Source: an uncultured Prevotellaceae bacterium
GTDB lineage: Bacteria > Bacteroidota > Bacteroidia > Bacteroidales > Muribaculaceae
Assembly (NCBI GenBank): GCA_900314215.1
Contig: OMUK01000010.1
Span: forward strand, 1 to 43,465
Direction of reading: 5' to 3'
DNA length: 43,465 bases
A program made the translations under genes and the position numbers. Shown here in pieces: positions 24,486 to 33,726 of this stretch. The notes below the pieces were generated by a model that was given only the letters and a program-made list of their open reading frames with translations, did no database searches and was not told where the DNA came from. Position 1 is the stretch's first letter, and every line of letters begins with the position of its first letter.

Positions 24486-26438
24486 TTATACAATCACATC
24501 CAGGGTCTTGAGCAGGCGCAAAATCCACAGCACGTGGCCCACATTGGCAGCGAAGCTCACAGCGCCGCGGCCCGTGAAGGGCGGATTGCCGTCGTAGAGC
24601 TCCGAGAGCGTGCCTATGCCATCCTCCTTCATCTCGTCTTCAAAGCCTATCAACATGCGCTCTACAAATGAGGCGCCACCCATGCCAAACACCTTGATGT
24701 AGGCATAGCCATAGAAGCCCATGAGCCAGGGCCGTGCCGAGCCTGTGTAGTAGGCCCGCTCGCGTTGCTCAGGATTGCCCACATACCACGGGTTGTAGCC
24801 GAAGCTCTTGGGGCTGAGGGTGCGCAAGCCCTTGGGTGTGAGCAACTCGCGCGTGATCACGTCGAGTGCCATCTTGCGCTGGCGACGGTCGAGTGGCGAG
24901 TAGTCGATGCCCACGGCAATCACCATGTTGGGACGCACGCTCAGGTCGGTGTAGGCGCCATTCACATAGTCGTAGAGGTAGCCATAGTCGTTGAGGAAGG
25001 TCTCGATAAACGAGGTTTTCACCTTGTCGGTAATCTCTTTCCAGCGAGCCACATTGTCCTTCTCCTGCTCGTCGCCCTCGTAGATTTCCTGAAGAAACAT
25101 CAGGGCGTTGTACCACAATGCGTTGAATTCCACCAGGTAGCCCGTGCGCGGGATGAGTGGGGTGCCGTCGGGGTTAGAGGCGTCCATCCACGACATGGGT
25201 TTCTTGGTGCCGTCGGTCCACACCAGGCCGTTGGGGTCTACACGCAGGTTGGGGTGCTTGCCGTCGATGATGAAGTTCACCAGGTTTTTGCACATGTCGC
25301 CATAGCGCTTCTTGGCTATCTCAGCGGTCTGGTCGTGCGAGTAGCGCTGCACGTCCCATATTGCCCACAGGGGCACGTCGGGCAGGTCGATGCCCCGCAG
25401 GTGCTTGTCGGGCTCCAGCGTCTTCATCCACTTGTCGAAGGCCACAGCGGCAGTGTCCATGATAGCCTCGAAGTCGGGACGGTGGTGCACACTCAAGGTG
25501 CAACCCGGCAGGGCTATGAACTCGTCGCGGGCCCTGATCTTGAACCACGGGTAGCCAGCTATGATGTAGTGGCCGTGAGCAGTGTTGATATAGAATTGCT
25601 TTGCGCTGTTTTTCAAGCAGTTGTAGAAACTCGTGCGTGGCGTGCGGCTCTTGATTTCTTCTTCATACATCTTGGTGAGCGTGCGCGTGTTGGCCTCGCT
25701 GGTTCCAGCCGAGAACACAAGCGGCTCGCCCTTCTTGATATCGATTTCAAAGTAGCCGGGCACATAGAGATCCTCGGTGTAGGGGATGCCGCGCTCCTGG
25801 TCCTTGATGTATTGCACACCTTTATACCAGTGCGGGTCGAACACAAACCGGGGCTTGTGGTTGAATTGCATGAAAAGCGTGGGATAGCCAGCATACATGC
25901 AGGTAGAGATGCCGTTGCTCACCTCCTGGTAGTCACGACTGGCGACGTTGTTCTCCACACACAGGTCGTTGGCATTGCGGAATGCCAAGAACGGGCGGAA
26001 TTGCATCGTGGTTTTGGAGTGGGCTTCTACCAGCGTGTAGCGTATCAAGATACGGTTCTCGTTGGTAATGAAGATTTTCTCGCGCTTCAGAATCACGCCG
26101 CCCACGCGGAAGGTGTGGGTGGGCACACGCTCACAGTCATACTCGCGAATATACTTGTGTCCATTGGGGCTGAACACATTACCATTGTACTTGTGGATGC
26201 CCAGGTTGAAGGGCGCGCCATGCTGTATCACCGTCTCGTCGAGCGACGAAAGCAGCACGTGGTTGTCGTCGTCGAGCTCAGGCACCGGAATCACCAGCAA
26301 GCCGTGCTGCTTGCGCGTGTTGCAGCCCACGATAGTCGTACAATGATAAGCACCCGATTGATTGGTGCGCAATATCTCCTTGTGGAGAGATTGCTCTAGA
26401 TTAATCATCAGGTTCTTGTCAAAATTCAGATAGCTCAT
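24486..26438 (-). CDS. Glycogen debranching enzyme
   Basis: Amylo-alpha-1,6-glucosidase type debranching enzyme (GDE C-terminal domain, GH133-like). The 650-residue protein has an N-terminal beta-rich domain (about 1-290), beginning MSYLNFDKNLMINLEQS and containing GAYHCTTIVGCNTRKQHGLLV. An (alpha/alpha)6 barrel follows with WFKIRARDEFIALPG, GLVWTDGTKKPMSWMDA, EFNALWYNALMF and PWLMGFYGYAYIKVFG. The conserved acidic residues in RDEF and WMDA are candidates for catalysis. First gene of the three-gene glycogen operon; it would remove branches during glycogen turnover. The ATG at 26438 follows an AT-rich leader and a predicted promoter. Confidence 0.92.
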   Translation of the reverse strand: MSYLNFDKNLMINLEQSLHKEILRTNQSGAYHCTTIVGCNTRKQHGLLVIPVPELDDDNHVLLSSLDETVIQHGAPFNLGIHKYNGNVFSPNGHKYIREYDCERVPTHTFRVGGVILKREKIFITNENRILIRYTLVEAHSKTTMQFRPFLAFRNANDLCVENNVASRDYQEVSNGISTCMYAGYPTLFMQFNHKPRFVFDPHWYKGVQYIKDQERGIPYTEDLYVPGYFEIDIKKGEPLVFSAGTSEANTRTLTKMYEEEIKSRTPRTSFYNCLKNSAKQFYINTAHGHYIIAGYPWFKIRARDEFIALPGCTLSVHHRPDFEAIMDTAAVAFDKWMKTLEPDKHLRGIDLPDVPLWAIWDVQRYSHDQTAEIAKKRYGDMCKNLVNFIIDGKHPNLRVDPNGLVWTDGTKKPMSWMDASNPDGTPLIPRTGYLVEFNALWYNALMFLQEIYEGDEQEKDNVARWKEITDKVKTSFIETFLNDYGYLYDYVNGAYTDLSVRPNMVIAVGIDYSPLDRRQRKMALDVITRELLTPKGLRTLSPKSFGYNPWYVGNPEQRERAYYTGSARPWLMGFYGYAYIKVFGMGGASFVERMLIGFEDEMKEDGIGTLSELYDGNPPFTGRGAVSFAANVGHVLWILRLLKTLDVIV

Positions 26439-26508
26439 TATGAGTTGTGATTATAGGTTTTGTTTTTATAATATTATTAGTTAAGGAACCAGTGTTATGG
26501 TTTCGTCA

Positions 26509-26540
26509 CGAATTTACGGCTTTTTGCCGAAACAGCCAAA
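26509..26540 (-). promoter_or_regulatory. Promoter of the glycogen operon
   Basis: Read on the minus strand, TTTG (26540-26537), exactly 20 bases, then TAAATTCG (26516-26509). This fits the consensus with one mismatch and gives a 5' leader of about 65 bases. The -7 variant TAnnTTCG is the same as at the transketolase promoter. Confidence 0.5.
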
Positions 26541-26779
26541 CTTTTCACGTCACATTTTCATTATTATTTTCTACATTTATTCTTTTTGAAACATTTTTGC
26601 AATTTTTCATTCCAAACCATGCCCTACAACACACATTTTGCCAATTTGCTTGCAATTTGCCACCCGTCAGCCAGTATGATTATGAATATCGGCAACAGCA
26701 ATTTTCACCCACCTGCTGCTTGAAAAAATGAAGGGATTCAGCAACACTTGAGCATACCGGTGCGGCCAGCGCGTTGGCA
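26541..26779. other. AT-rich intergenic stretch, nothing recognised
   Basis: Between the divergent glycogen and tilS promoters lie about 240 bases, markedly AT-rich up to 26700. Open frames here lack plausible starts or composition. I see no RNA gene, no hairpin with a T tract and no repeat. Confidence 0.5.
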
Positions 26780-26811
26780 CTTGCTCATGTGGGGCGTTTG
26801 TAGTAAATTTG
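26780..26811 (+). promoter_or_regulatory. Promoter of tilS, probably leaderless
   Basis: CTTG at 26780-26783, 20 bases, then TAAATTTG at 26804-26811, an exact -7 box. Transcription should begin within a few bases of the ATG at 26819, so the mRNA may have almost no leader. Confidence 0.5.
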
Positions 26812-26818
26812 CAACAAG

Positions 26819-28165
26819 ATGGATGCATTTTTACATACTGTGGCAAGCTACATCGAGCGCAACAGTTTGCTTGAGGCAGGCAAACCGGTGCTCGTGGCAT
26901 TGAGCGGCGGGGCCGACTCGGTGGCGTTGCTCATTGTGCTCTCGCGGCTGGGCTACAAGGTGACGGCCGCCCACTGCAACTTCCACCTGAGGGGCGAGGA
27001 GTCGATGCGCGACGAGCGCTTTGTGCGCGACCTGTGCCGCCGGCACTGCGTAGAGCTGCAGGTGAAGGACTTCGACGTGCCAGCCTATATGCAGCAACAC
27101 GGCGCCTCGGCCGAGATGGCCTGCCGTGAACTCAGATATGCCTGGTTTGAGCAACTGCGCAAGCGCACCCGCAGCCAGGCCATCGCTGTGGCTCACCACC
27201 GCGACGACAACATCGAGACCTTCATGCTCAACGCCCTGCGGGGCACCGGCATCGCCGGCCTCACGGGCATGCACCCGCGCCAGGGCAACGTGGTGAGACC
27301 ACTGCTGTGCGTGAGCCGCCACGACATTGAGCAATTTCTGAAGCAGAACCGCCAGCACTATGTGACCGATAGCACCAACCTGGAGAATGAAGCCTTGCGC
27401 AACCGCCTGCGCAACGTGATTTTGCCAGATATCGACAAGCAATTTCCGCAAGCCCGCCTCACCCTCACCAGCACCATCGCCAATGTGCTCGACTGCTACC
27501 GCCTGTATCAGGAATTGACAGGCCGTGCCAAGGCCCAGGTGTGCCATGACCACACCACCGGCTTCGACATCAATATAGAGCGGCTGCTGGCCTACCGCCA
27601 CAAGCTCACGCTGCTATTTGAGATTTTGAAACCCTGCGGCTTCAACCACGAGCAATGCGAGCACGTGCTGAGCCTCGTTGAGGGCGACGGCGGCGTGGGC
27701 CGCACCTTCCTCTCGCCAGCCTACATGCTCGTGATAGGCCGCGACACCATTGAGGTTTTGCCTGCAGGCGACAACAGCGCCCAGCACTACCCCATCGATT
27801 TAAATTGCAACAGCATCGCTCAACCTATCGCCCTCACCGTGACCCAGCTGCCAGGCAAGGACTTCTCGCCCACGATGGTGAATGGCCGCGACACCATTGC
27901 ACTCGACGCCGCAGTGCTGCAGTGCAAGCGAGTGATGCTGCGCCACTGGCACGACGGCGACCGCATGGCCCCCTATGGCATGCACGGCACCAAGCTGGTG
28001 AGCGACCTCTTCACCAATCTCAAGCTGGGAGAGCGCGAGAAGCGCGCCGCCTGGCTTCTCGAGGCCGAGGGTGAGATACTGTGGGTAGTGGGCTACCGCG
28101 CCACTTCGCGATTCAAAGTAACTGCGGCCACCACAACCTGCCTCATTCTCCACGCCGGGCAATAA
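26819..28165 (+). CDS. tilS: tRNA(Ile)-lysidine synthase
   Basis: ATP-dependent enzyme that converts the wobble cytidine of the AUA-reading tRNA(Ile) to lysidine, essential for decoding. The 448-residue protein has the N-type ATP-pyrophosphatase loop SGGADS (29-34). AAHCNFHLRGEESMRDERFV, VAHHRDDNIETFMLNALRGTG and VVRPLLCVSRHDI, all conserved in TilS, follow. The C-terminal domain (about 350-448) has VMLRHWHDGDRMAPYGMHGTKLVSDLF, the substrate-tRNA end-binding region, and WVVGYRAT. Full length. It is a single gene facing the glycogen operon. Confidence 0.95.
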   Translation: MDAFLHTVASYIERNSLLEAGKPVLVALSGGADSVALLIVLSRLGYKVTAAHCNFHLRGEESMRDERFVRDLCRRHCVELQVKDFDVPAYMQQHGASAEMACRELRYAWFEQLRKRTRSQAIAVAHHRDDNIETFMLNALRGTGIAGLTGMHPRQGNVVRPLLCVSRHDIEQFLKQNRQHYVTDSTNLENEALRNRLRNVILPDIDKQFPQARLTLTSTIANVLDCYRLYQELTGRAKAQVCHDHTTGFDINIERLLAYRHKLTLLFEILKPCGFNHEQCEHVLSLVEGDGGVGRTFLSPAYMLVIGRDTIEVLPAGDNSAQHYPIDLNCNSIAQPIALTVTQLPGKDFSPTMVNGRDTIALDAAVLQCKRVMLRHWHDGDRMAPYGMHGTKLVSDLFTNLKLGEREKRAAWLLEAEGEILWVVGYRATSRFKVTAATTTCLILHAGQ

Positions 28166-28199
28166 TTTTCTTGGGGGAAAACAAATATACCAATGCAGC

Positions 28200-28219
28200 A
28201 CTGCGCCGTGGAGCGCAGT
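28200..28219. terminator. Possible hairpin between convergent genes
   Basis: ACTGCGC and GCGCAGT pair perfectly around a 6-base loop between the ends of tilS and the thioredoxin-like gene. No T tract follows on either strand, so termination activity is doubtful. Confidence 0.3.
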
Positions 28220-28240
28220 CACACAGGCAGATGTGGATAA

Positions 28241-28933
28241 TTAGCGGGTCTTGGCAAGGGCGCTGAGCACGGCATTGAGGCTGGGCTCGTTTTTCAGCAA
28301 CACCTTTTTGTCACTATCGAGCAAATAAAACAGCGGCATCGAGGGCAGCGAGTAGAGCCCGTCGTCGATGCTCTGGCTGCGGTTCCAGCCATTCACCATG
28401 TAGCTGGGATAGGTGGCACGGCGCCAGGCCTGCTCATCGTCGAGGGTGTAGACTGCAATCACTGCAAGCGAGCCACTCTCGACACGCTGCTTGATTGCCT
28501 GGCACGTGTCGAGGCGCGCTTTCACCAGCCGGCAGGCATCGCAATCGGGATCGTTGAAGTAGATGAGTATCTCGGGCGCCTGGTAGTCGCTCAGGCGGTG
28601 CTCTACCCCGTCGGCCGTGACAAAGTCAAAGTCGGCCGCCGCCGAGCCAATGCGGTTTTTGCGGGCATCCTCGAGCAAATACTGCGGGCGCAATGCGTCG
28701 TCGCCCGTCAAGTGGCCGCTCGCTGCAATCTGCTCAAGCAGGTCGAGATAGGCTTGCTCGTTGTGCTGCCCGTCGGCCGGATTGCCAAGATGCGACTCGG
28801 CATAGTCGAGGGCGGCCAGGCAGCCGCGGCGCGAGGTGAGATCGACATTGCCCCCCTGGCCACCAGCATGCATGGCTTGCGGCCAAAGTGCTAAAAAGAG
28901 TGCCACAACAGCGGCTATATACACGTGCTTCAT
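28241..28933 (-). CDS. Exported thioredoxin-fold protein
   Basis: A 230-residue periplasmic protein. Residues 1-23 are a Sec signal peptide ending MHA. A helical N-terminal domain (about 30-95) precedes a thioredoxin-like domain. That domain has strand EILIYFNDPDC, the redox pair C131-x-x-C134 (CDAC) at a helix start and the cis-Pro region SMPLFYLLD (P200). It resembles the Bacteroidota TlpA-like/DUF5106 proteins, whose substrates are mostly unknown. A thiol reductase role in the envelope is likely from the intact CxxC and cis-Pro. It is divergent from the ybaK-like gene with overlapping promoters. Confidence 0.8.
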   Translation of the reverse strand: MKHVYIAAVVALFLALWPQAMHAGGQGGNVDLTSRRGCLAALDYAESHLGNPADGQHNEQAYLDLLEQIAASGHLTGDDALRPQYLLEDARKNRIGSAAADFDFVTADGVEHRLSDYQAPEILIYFNDPDCDACRLVKARLDTCQAIKQRVESGSLAVIAVYTLDDEQAWRRATYPSYMVNGWNRSQSIDDGLYSLPSMPLFYLLDSDKKVLLKNEPSLNAVLSALAKTR

Positions 28934-28951
28934 CTATTTTTGCGATTTAAT

Positions 28952-28984
28952 TTTGCAAATATAGCCGAAAATGGAGTAATTTTG
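28952..28984. promoter_or_regulatory. Overlapping divergent promoters, 28241 and 29006 genes
   Basis: Plus strand: TTTG at 28952-28955, 21 bases, TAATTTTG at 28977-28984. Minus strand: TATATTTG (28963-28956) directly abuts the plus-strand upstream box. The two promoters cannot both be fully occupied at once. Confidence 0.55.
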
Positions 28985-29005
28985 TAAGTTTGAAAGTATT
29001 AAAGA

Positions 29006-29494
29006 ATGAAAAAAATAGCGAAAACCAACGCAGCACGTCTGCTCGACAGGGCTAAGGTGAAATATGCGTTGATACCTTATCCCGTCGACGAGAACAACTT
29101 GGGCGCCCAGCACATCGTCGACACCCTGGGCGAGGAAGCTGGCCGCGTGTTCAAGACCCTGGTGCTGCAAGGCGACAAGACGGGGCACTTTGTGTGCGTG
29201 ATTCCCGGGCTCGACGAGGTCGACCTCAAGAAGGCCGCCAAGGTGTCGGGCAACAAGAAGTGCGACCTCATCCACATGAAGGAGTTGTTGCCCACCACGG
29301 GCTACATCAGGGGCGGCTGCTCGCCAGTGGGCATGAAGAAGCCCTTCCCCACCTATTTCGACGAGAGCTGCACGGGCTACGACTACATCTATGTGAGTGC
29401 CGGCCAGCGTGGCTTGCAATTCAAAGTCAACCCGCAGGACCTCATCGACTATGTGGGCGCCACAGTGGCCAATCTCACGCTCGACAAGAAATAA
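29006..29494 (+). CDS. ybaK: YbaK-type Cys-tRNA(Pro) deacylase
   Basis: Trans-editing enzyme of the YbaK/EbsC family that hydrolyses Cys-tRNA(Pro) formed by prolyl-tRNA synthetase. The 162-residue protein matches the family along its length: KTNAARLLD at the start, [10 protein letters not shown] with the catalytic-site Lys, [24 protein letters not shown], then [22 protein letters not shown], the most conserved segment. No fusion. It has its own promoter and is followed after 25 bases by chorismate synthase, probably in the same transcript. Confidence 0.9.
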   Translation: MKKIAKTNAARLLDRAKVKYALIPYPVDENNLGAQHIVDTLGEEAGRVFKTLVLQGDKTGHFVCVIPGLDEVDLKKAAKVSGNKKCDLIHMKELLPTTGYIRGGCSPVGMKKPFPTYFDESCTGYDYIYVSAGQRGLQFKVNPQDLIDYVGATVANLTLDKK

Positions 29495-29519
29495 CGCAAA
29501 AAAAATAACAGCAAGGACT

Positions 29520-30596
29520 ATGCGCAACACATTTGGCAACATATTGACATTGACCACCTTCGGCGAGTCGCACGGGCCGGCCATAGGCGGCGTCGTCGAC
29601 GGCTTCCCCGCTGGCATGGCCATCGACCTCGACGCCGTGCAGCATGAGCTCGACCGCCGGCGCCCGGGCCAGTCGGCCATCACCACCGCGCGCAACGAGA
29701 GCGACCGGGTTGAAGTGCTCTCGGGCATTTTTGAGGGCAAGACCCTGGGCACGCCCATCGGCTTCATCATGCGCAACACCGACCACCACTCGGCCGATTA
29801 CAGCGAAATTGCCAAATGCTACCGCCCCTCGCATGCCGACTACACCTATCAGGCCAAATATGGCCGTCGCGACTACCGTGGCGGCGGTCGCTCCTCGGCC
29901 CGCGAGACGGCTTGCCGCGTGGTGGCCGGCGCCCTGGCCCGGCAAGCGCTGGGGCAGCTGGGCATCACCGTCACAGCCTATACCTCGCAAGTGGCCGGCA
30001 TCAAGCTGAGCGAGAGCTACACTGAGCTGAATTTGTCGGCAATCGACAACAATATCGTGCGTTGCCCGCAAGCCGAGAAAGCAAAGCAGATGATCGACGC
30101 CATCTTGCAAGCCAAGCAGCAAGGCGACACCTTGGGCGGCGTGATCACCTGCGTGATTCAGGGCGTGCCCGCCGGGCTGGGCGAGCCAGTGTTTGGCCGG
30201 CTCAACGCGCAACTCGCCAGCGCCATGATGAGCATCAATGCCACCAAGGGCTTTGAGATGGGCCTGGGCTTCGACTTTGTGAACCATCGCGGCAGCGAGG
30301 TGCTCGACCACTTCGCCATGCAAGACGTCAAGGTGCGCACCACCACCAACTACTCGGGCGGCGTGCAAGGCGGCATAAGCAACGGCGAGGACATCTACTT
30401 CAACGTGGCCTTTAAGCCAGTGGCCACCCTGCTGCAAGATGTGGCTACCATCGACACCGCGGGAAATCCCACGGTGCTCCACGGCAAAGGCCGCCACGAC
30501 CCCTGCGTGGTGCCACGGGCAGTGCCCATTGTCGAGGCGATGGCCGCCCTCGTGATTCTCGACGACTACCTGCTCAACAGGTCGGCCCGACTGTGA
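29520..30596 (+). CDS. aroC: Chorismate synthase
   Basis: FMN-dependent last step of the shikimate pathway: 5-enolpyruvylshikimate-3-phosphate to chorismate, precursor of aromatic amino acids and menaquinone. The 358-residue protein shows the three family signatures: [18 protein letters not shown] near the N-terminus, the [13 protein letters not shown] block, and the C-terminal [17 protein letters not shown] set the start at the ATG at 29520 ([19 protein letters not shown]), which is the conserved N-terminus; the longer frame back to 29397 lies in ybaK. Length is normal and all His and Arg catalytic blocks are present. Confidence 0.96.
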   Translation: MRNTFGNILTLTTFGESHGPAIGGVVDGFPAGMAIDLDAVQHELDRRRPGQSAITTARNESDRVEVLSGIFEGKTLGTPIGFIMRNTDHHSADYSEIAKCYRPSHADYTYQAKYGRRDYRGGGRSSARETACRVVAGALARQALGQLGITVTAYTSQVAGIKLSESYTELNLSAIDNNIVRCPQAEKAKQMIDAILQAKQQGDTLGGVITCVIQGVPAGLGEPVFGRLNAQLASAMMSINATKGFEMGLGFDFVNHRGSEVLDHFAMQDVKVRTTTNYSGGVQGGISNGEDIYFNVAFKPVATLLQDVATIDTAGNPTVLHGKGRHDPCVVPRAVPIVEAMAALVILDDYLLNRSARL

Positions 30597-30637
30597 CACA
30601 ACTATTTTTTTCTCACACACAATCGCTATAAAATAAT

Positions 30638-32098
30638 ATGGAAATTGACAAAAACAACATATTGCACGCTGTCGACCAGTCCATCTTCCACCTCGTGGGC
30701 GAGGTAGCCGACTCGATGCACCGCGACTGCTACGTGGTGGGCGGCTACGTGCGCGACATCATTTTGCAACGCCCGACCAACGACATGGACTTCGTGACCA
30801 TAGGCAGCGGAATCGAGGTGGCTCAGGCTGTGGCGCAGCGTCTCAAGGCCGAGCACCACCACGCCCACCTCGCGGTGTTCAAGACCTATGGCACGGCCCA
30901 GGTGAAGTCGCAGGGCATGGAGCTGGAATTTGTGGGCGCCCGTCGCGAGTCGTACAAGCGCGACAGCCGAAATCCCATCGTTGAAGACGGCACGCTCAAC
31001 GACGACCAGAAGCGACGCGACTTCACCATCAATGCGATGGCCATCTCGCTCAACTTGTCGACTTTTGGCAAACTCCTCGATCCCTTCGACGGTGTGGGCG
31101 ACCTGGGGCGCAAGATCATACGCACCCCGCTCGACCCCGACATCACCTTCAGCGACGACCCGCTGCGCATGATGCGCGCCGTGAGGTTTGCCACCCAACT
31201 GGAGTTTGACATCTACCCCGACACCCTCGAGGCCATCAAGCGCAACGCCAAGCGCATCGAGATTATCACCCGCGAGCGCATCGCCGAGGAACTCATGAAA
31301 ATTGTGGCAGCCCCCCATCCCTCGCGCGGCTTCTTCCTGCTCGACAAGTGCGGCCTGCTGCCCCTCATCTTCCCCGAGCTGGCGGCCCTCAAGGGCGTCG
31401 ACAACAGCCACGGCCGCAGCCACAAGGACAATTTCCTGCACACCATGCAGGTGCTCGAGAATGTGGCCGCCAAGAGCGACAACGTGTGGCTGCGCTGGGC
31501 CGCCCTGCTCCACGACATAGGCAAGCCCGCCACCAAGCGCTGGGACGAGAAACAGGGCTGGACCTTCCACAACCACAACTTCATAGGCGAGAAGATGGTG
31601 CCGCGCATTTTCAAGAAGATGCGCCTGCCGCTCAACGAGCACATGAAATATGTGAAAAAACTGGTGGGCCTGCACATGCGTCCCATCGCCCTGGTCGAGG
31701 ACGAGGTGACCGACTCGGCCGTGAGGCGCCTGCTCTTTGACGCCGGCGACGACATCGACGACCTCATGCTCCTGTGCAGCGCCGACATCACCTCAAAGAA
31801 TCAGGAAAAAGTGAAACGCTTCCGCGACAATTTCATCCTCGTCAAGCAAAAACTCGTCGACATCGAGGAGAAAGACCGCGTGCGCAACTTCCAGCCGCCC
31901 ATCGACGGCGATGAAATCATGAAAATCTTCAACCTGCAGCCCTCAAAGCCTGTGGGAGAAATCAAGGATGCCATCAAGGATGCGATACTCGACGGCAAGA
32001 TTGGCAACAACCGCGCCGAGGCCTACCAGGAAATGCTCAAGAAGGCAGCCGAGCTGGGCCTCAAGCCTGCAAGTTGTTCTCCCCCCGACCCGGAGTGA
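30638..32098 (+). CDS. CCA-adding type tRNA nucleotidyltransferase with HD domain
   Basis: Class II nucleotidyltransferase that adds or repairs the CCA end of tRNAs (or acts as a poly(A) polymerase-like enzyme). The 486-residue protein has VVGGYVRDIILQRPTNDMDFV, with the GG and DxD catalytic motif. RRDFTINAMAI and SDDPLRMMRAVRFATQL (template-like amino-acid region) follow. An HD domain follows with HGRSHKDNFLHTM and WAALLHDIGKPATK, then a C-terminal helical part. The HD domain suggests extra 2',3'-phosphatase activity as in known family members. Its last 38 bases overlap the convergent lipid kinase gene. Confidence 0.92.
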   Translation: MEIDKNNILHAVDQSIFHLVGEVADSMHRDCYVVGGYVRDIILQRPTNDMDFVTIGSGIEVAQAVAQRLKAEHHHAHLAVFKTYGTAQVKSQGMELEFVGARRESYKRDSRNPIVEDGTLNDDQKRRDFTINAMAISLNLSTFGKLLDPFDGVGDLGRKIIRTPLDPDITFSDDPLRMMRAVRFATQLEFDIYPDTLEAIKRNAKRIEIITRERIAEELMKIVAAPHPSRGFFLLDKCGLLPLIFPELAALKGVDNSHGRSHKDNFLHTMQVLENVAAKSDNVWLRWAALLHDIGKPATKRWDEKQGWTFHNHNFIGEKMVPRIFKKMRLPLNEHMKYVKKLVGLHMRPIALVEDEVTDSAVRRLLFDAGDDIDDLMLLCSADITSKNQEKVKRFRDNFILVKQKLVDIEEKDRVRNFQPPIDGDEIMKIFNLQPSKPVGEIKDAIKDAILDGKIGNNRAEAYQEMLKKAAELGLKPASCSPPDPE

Positions 32099-32960
32099 AA
32101 ATCTTGATGCCACCCGGGTGGCACACCACCTCAACGTCGGCCGGCATGTCGATGGGATCGCCGTCGATATGCATGGGTCCGGGTGCGTAACGATGTATTT
32201 TAAAGGATTTTGAGCGATACATGTTCACGCAATGGTTGATGTCGATTTTCTTGAAGAAGAGGCTCAAGCCCATGATGGGCACCTCGAGCACATTGAAGGG
32301 CGAGATCACCGTCATGTCGACCAGGCCGTCTTGCATGCTGGCATGGGGCGTGATAAACCCGTTGTTGCCATACTGCGCCGCGTTGCCAAAGGCGATGACA
32401 AAAGCCTTCTGGGTATACTCTTTCCCGTCGATTTCGATGGTGTATTCCTGCGGCTTGAAGGTGAGGTAATCCTCCAGCGCCTTTTTCACATAGGTGGGGA
32501 AACCGCGCTTGCCGTCGAGCTGGAAATCATAGGCCACCTGCGCATCAAATCCCATGCCGCAGGTGCACATGAAGGGCACGCCATTGAGCGTGCAATAGTC
32601 GAAGTTTTCAATCAAGTCCTTGTTCACAACCTTGAGGGCGCCACTCATCTTGAGCGGGATGTGCAGGTGCCGCGCGAGGCCGTTGCCCGAGCCACATGGC
32701 ACCACAGCCAGGGCCACGTCGGTATCAATCAGGCCCGAGGCTGCGCCATTCACCGTGCCGTCGCCGCCCACGGCAATCACGCCATAGCAGCCCGTGGCCA
32801 CTGCCTCTTGGGCAAAGCGCTTGGCGTCGCCAGGCTTATCGATGTAGCGATAATCCACATCGAAGCGCTCCTTGTCGACAATCTTGTCGACGAGTTCTGG
32901 CACACCTGCTTGGTCGCCCGTACCCGATTTTGGATTGACAATTGCTATTAACTTCTTCAT
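32061..32960 (-). CDS. Diacylglycerol/lipid kinase family protein (YegS/BmrU-like)
   Basis: Lipid kinase of the DAGK catalytic family, probably phosphorylating diacylglycerol, sphingoid base or a related lipid at the membrane. The 299-residue protein starts MKKLIAIVNPKSGTGDQ with the NPKSG nucleotide motif. It contains AVGGDGTVNGAASGL, the GGDGT signature, VVPCGSGNGLARHL, and the C-terminal beta-sandwich domain ending in HIDGDPIDMP. I chose the ATG at 32960 because the upstream 21 codons are in the promoter region. The 3' end overlaps the tRNA nucleotidyltransferase gene by 38 bases. Bacteroidota sphingolipid metabolism is a possible context, unproven. Confidence 0.9.
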   Translation of the reverse strand: MKKLIAIVNPKSGTGDQAGVPELVDKIVDKERFDVDYRYIDKPGDAKRFAQEAVATGCYGVIAVGGDGTVNGAASGLIDTDVALAVVPCGSGNGLARHLHIPLKMSGALKVVNKDLIENFDYCTLNGVPFMCTCGMGFDAQVAYDFQLDGKRGFPTYVKKALEDYLTFKPQEYTIEIDGKEYTQKAFVIAFGNAAQYGNNGFITPHASMQDGLVDMTVISPFNVLEVPIMGLSLFFKKIDINHCVNMYRSKSFKIHRYAPGPMHIDGDPIDMPADVEVVCHPGGIKIFTPGRGENNLQA

Positions 32961-32980
32961 GCAGTAAGAAAAATACGTTG

Positions 32981-33039
32981 CAAACTTACAAAAAAATCGC
33001 CGATACGCCCTCAAAATCGGCAAGAAAATGGTAACTTTG
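32981..33039. promoter_or_regulatory. Divergent promoter boxes, lipid kinase and HdeD-like genes
   Basis: TAAGTTTG on the minus strand (32988-32981) for the lipid kinase and TAACTTTG at 33032-33039 for the HdeD-like gene. The boxes lie 43 bases apart, wider than in the other divergent pairs, so the promoters need not clash. Confidence 0.4.
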
Positions 33040-33067
33040 AGACACTAAAACTAAATTTCAAGAAGTT

Positions 33068-33688
33068 ATGAAAAGTTCCTATTCCACTCTGCTTGTGAAT
33101 GTGTGCCTGCTGCTTGCCGGCATCACATTTCTGTGCTTTTTCAAAAACAAGGGTGTGCTCGATATCGTTGCCCAAATCCTGGGCGTGGTCTTTATCATCC
33201 CCTCGCTGGTATACTTGTGCCTAATCGTGTTTCGCAGCAGCGAGAAGCGCGACAACACCGACCTCACGGGCATTGTGCCTGCCGTGGGTGGCCTGTGCTT
33301 TGGCTTTGTGCTGCTCGTCAAGCCCGAACTTTTCAACTCGGTGCTGAGCTATGTGTTCTCAATCCTGCTCATTGCCCTGGGCATGTTTCACATCACCTAT
33401 ATGCTCATGTCGCGCAAGTCGATGGCGTTGCAGCCATGGTACTACGTGTTCCCGGTGCTCATCACCACAGCCGGTATTCTCACCCTGGCCGTGTTTAACG
33501 GCGAGGCCTACCACCAGTTGCTCATCTTGCTCACTGGCATTTCGCTCATCCTGGCCGCCCTCACCGCCCTGCTCGAGGGCTTGGCCTCACGCAAGGCCGT
33601 GAAAGCAAGCAAGAATGCGACACCCGCACCCGCCGAGCCCGAGCCCAAGCAGATTGCGGCCAGCACCGAAAAACCCGAAAAGAAATAA
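33068..33688 (+). CDS. HdeD-like (DUF308) membrane protein
   Basis: A 206-residue integral membrane protein with six predicted helices in about the first 175 residues, arranged as repeated pairs as in the HdeD/DUF308 family, whose best known member relates to acid resistance in enterics. Short loops contain SSEKRDN and MSRKSM. The C-terminal 35 residues are soluble, Lys/Ala/Pro/Glu-rich and end in EKPEKK, so probably disordered and cytoplasmic. No catalytic motif. Role in this organism unknown. Confidence 0.75.
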   Translation: MKSSYSTLLVNVCLLLAGITFLCFFKNKGVLDIVAQILGVVFIIPSLVYLCLIVFRSSEKRDNTDLTGIVPAVGGLCFGFVLLVKPELFNSVLSYVFSILLIALGMFHITYMLMSRKSMALQPWYYVFPVLITTAGILTLAVFNGEAYHQLLILLTGISLILAALTALLEGLASRKAVKASKNATPAPAEPEPKQIAASTEKPEKK

Positions 33689-33726
33689 TTGATCACAGGC
33701 AAGTCATCGGTGCCCCTTGTTGATGC

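Noticed and set aside
26447..26731. 94-residue open frame in the gap upstream of tilS
   Set aside because: Low-GC, Phe-rich translation unlike coding sequence here; it crosses the predicted glycogen promoter on the other strand.
29397..29519. Upstream extension of chorismate synthase
   Set aside because: These codons lie within ybaK and its stop; MRNTFGN at 29520 is the conserved start.
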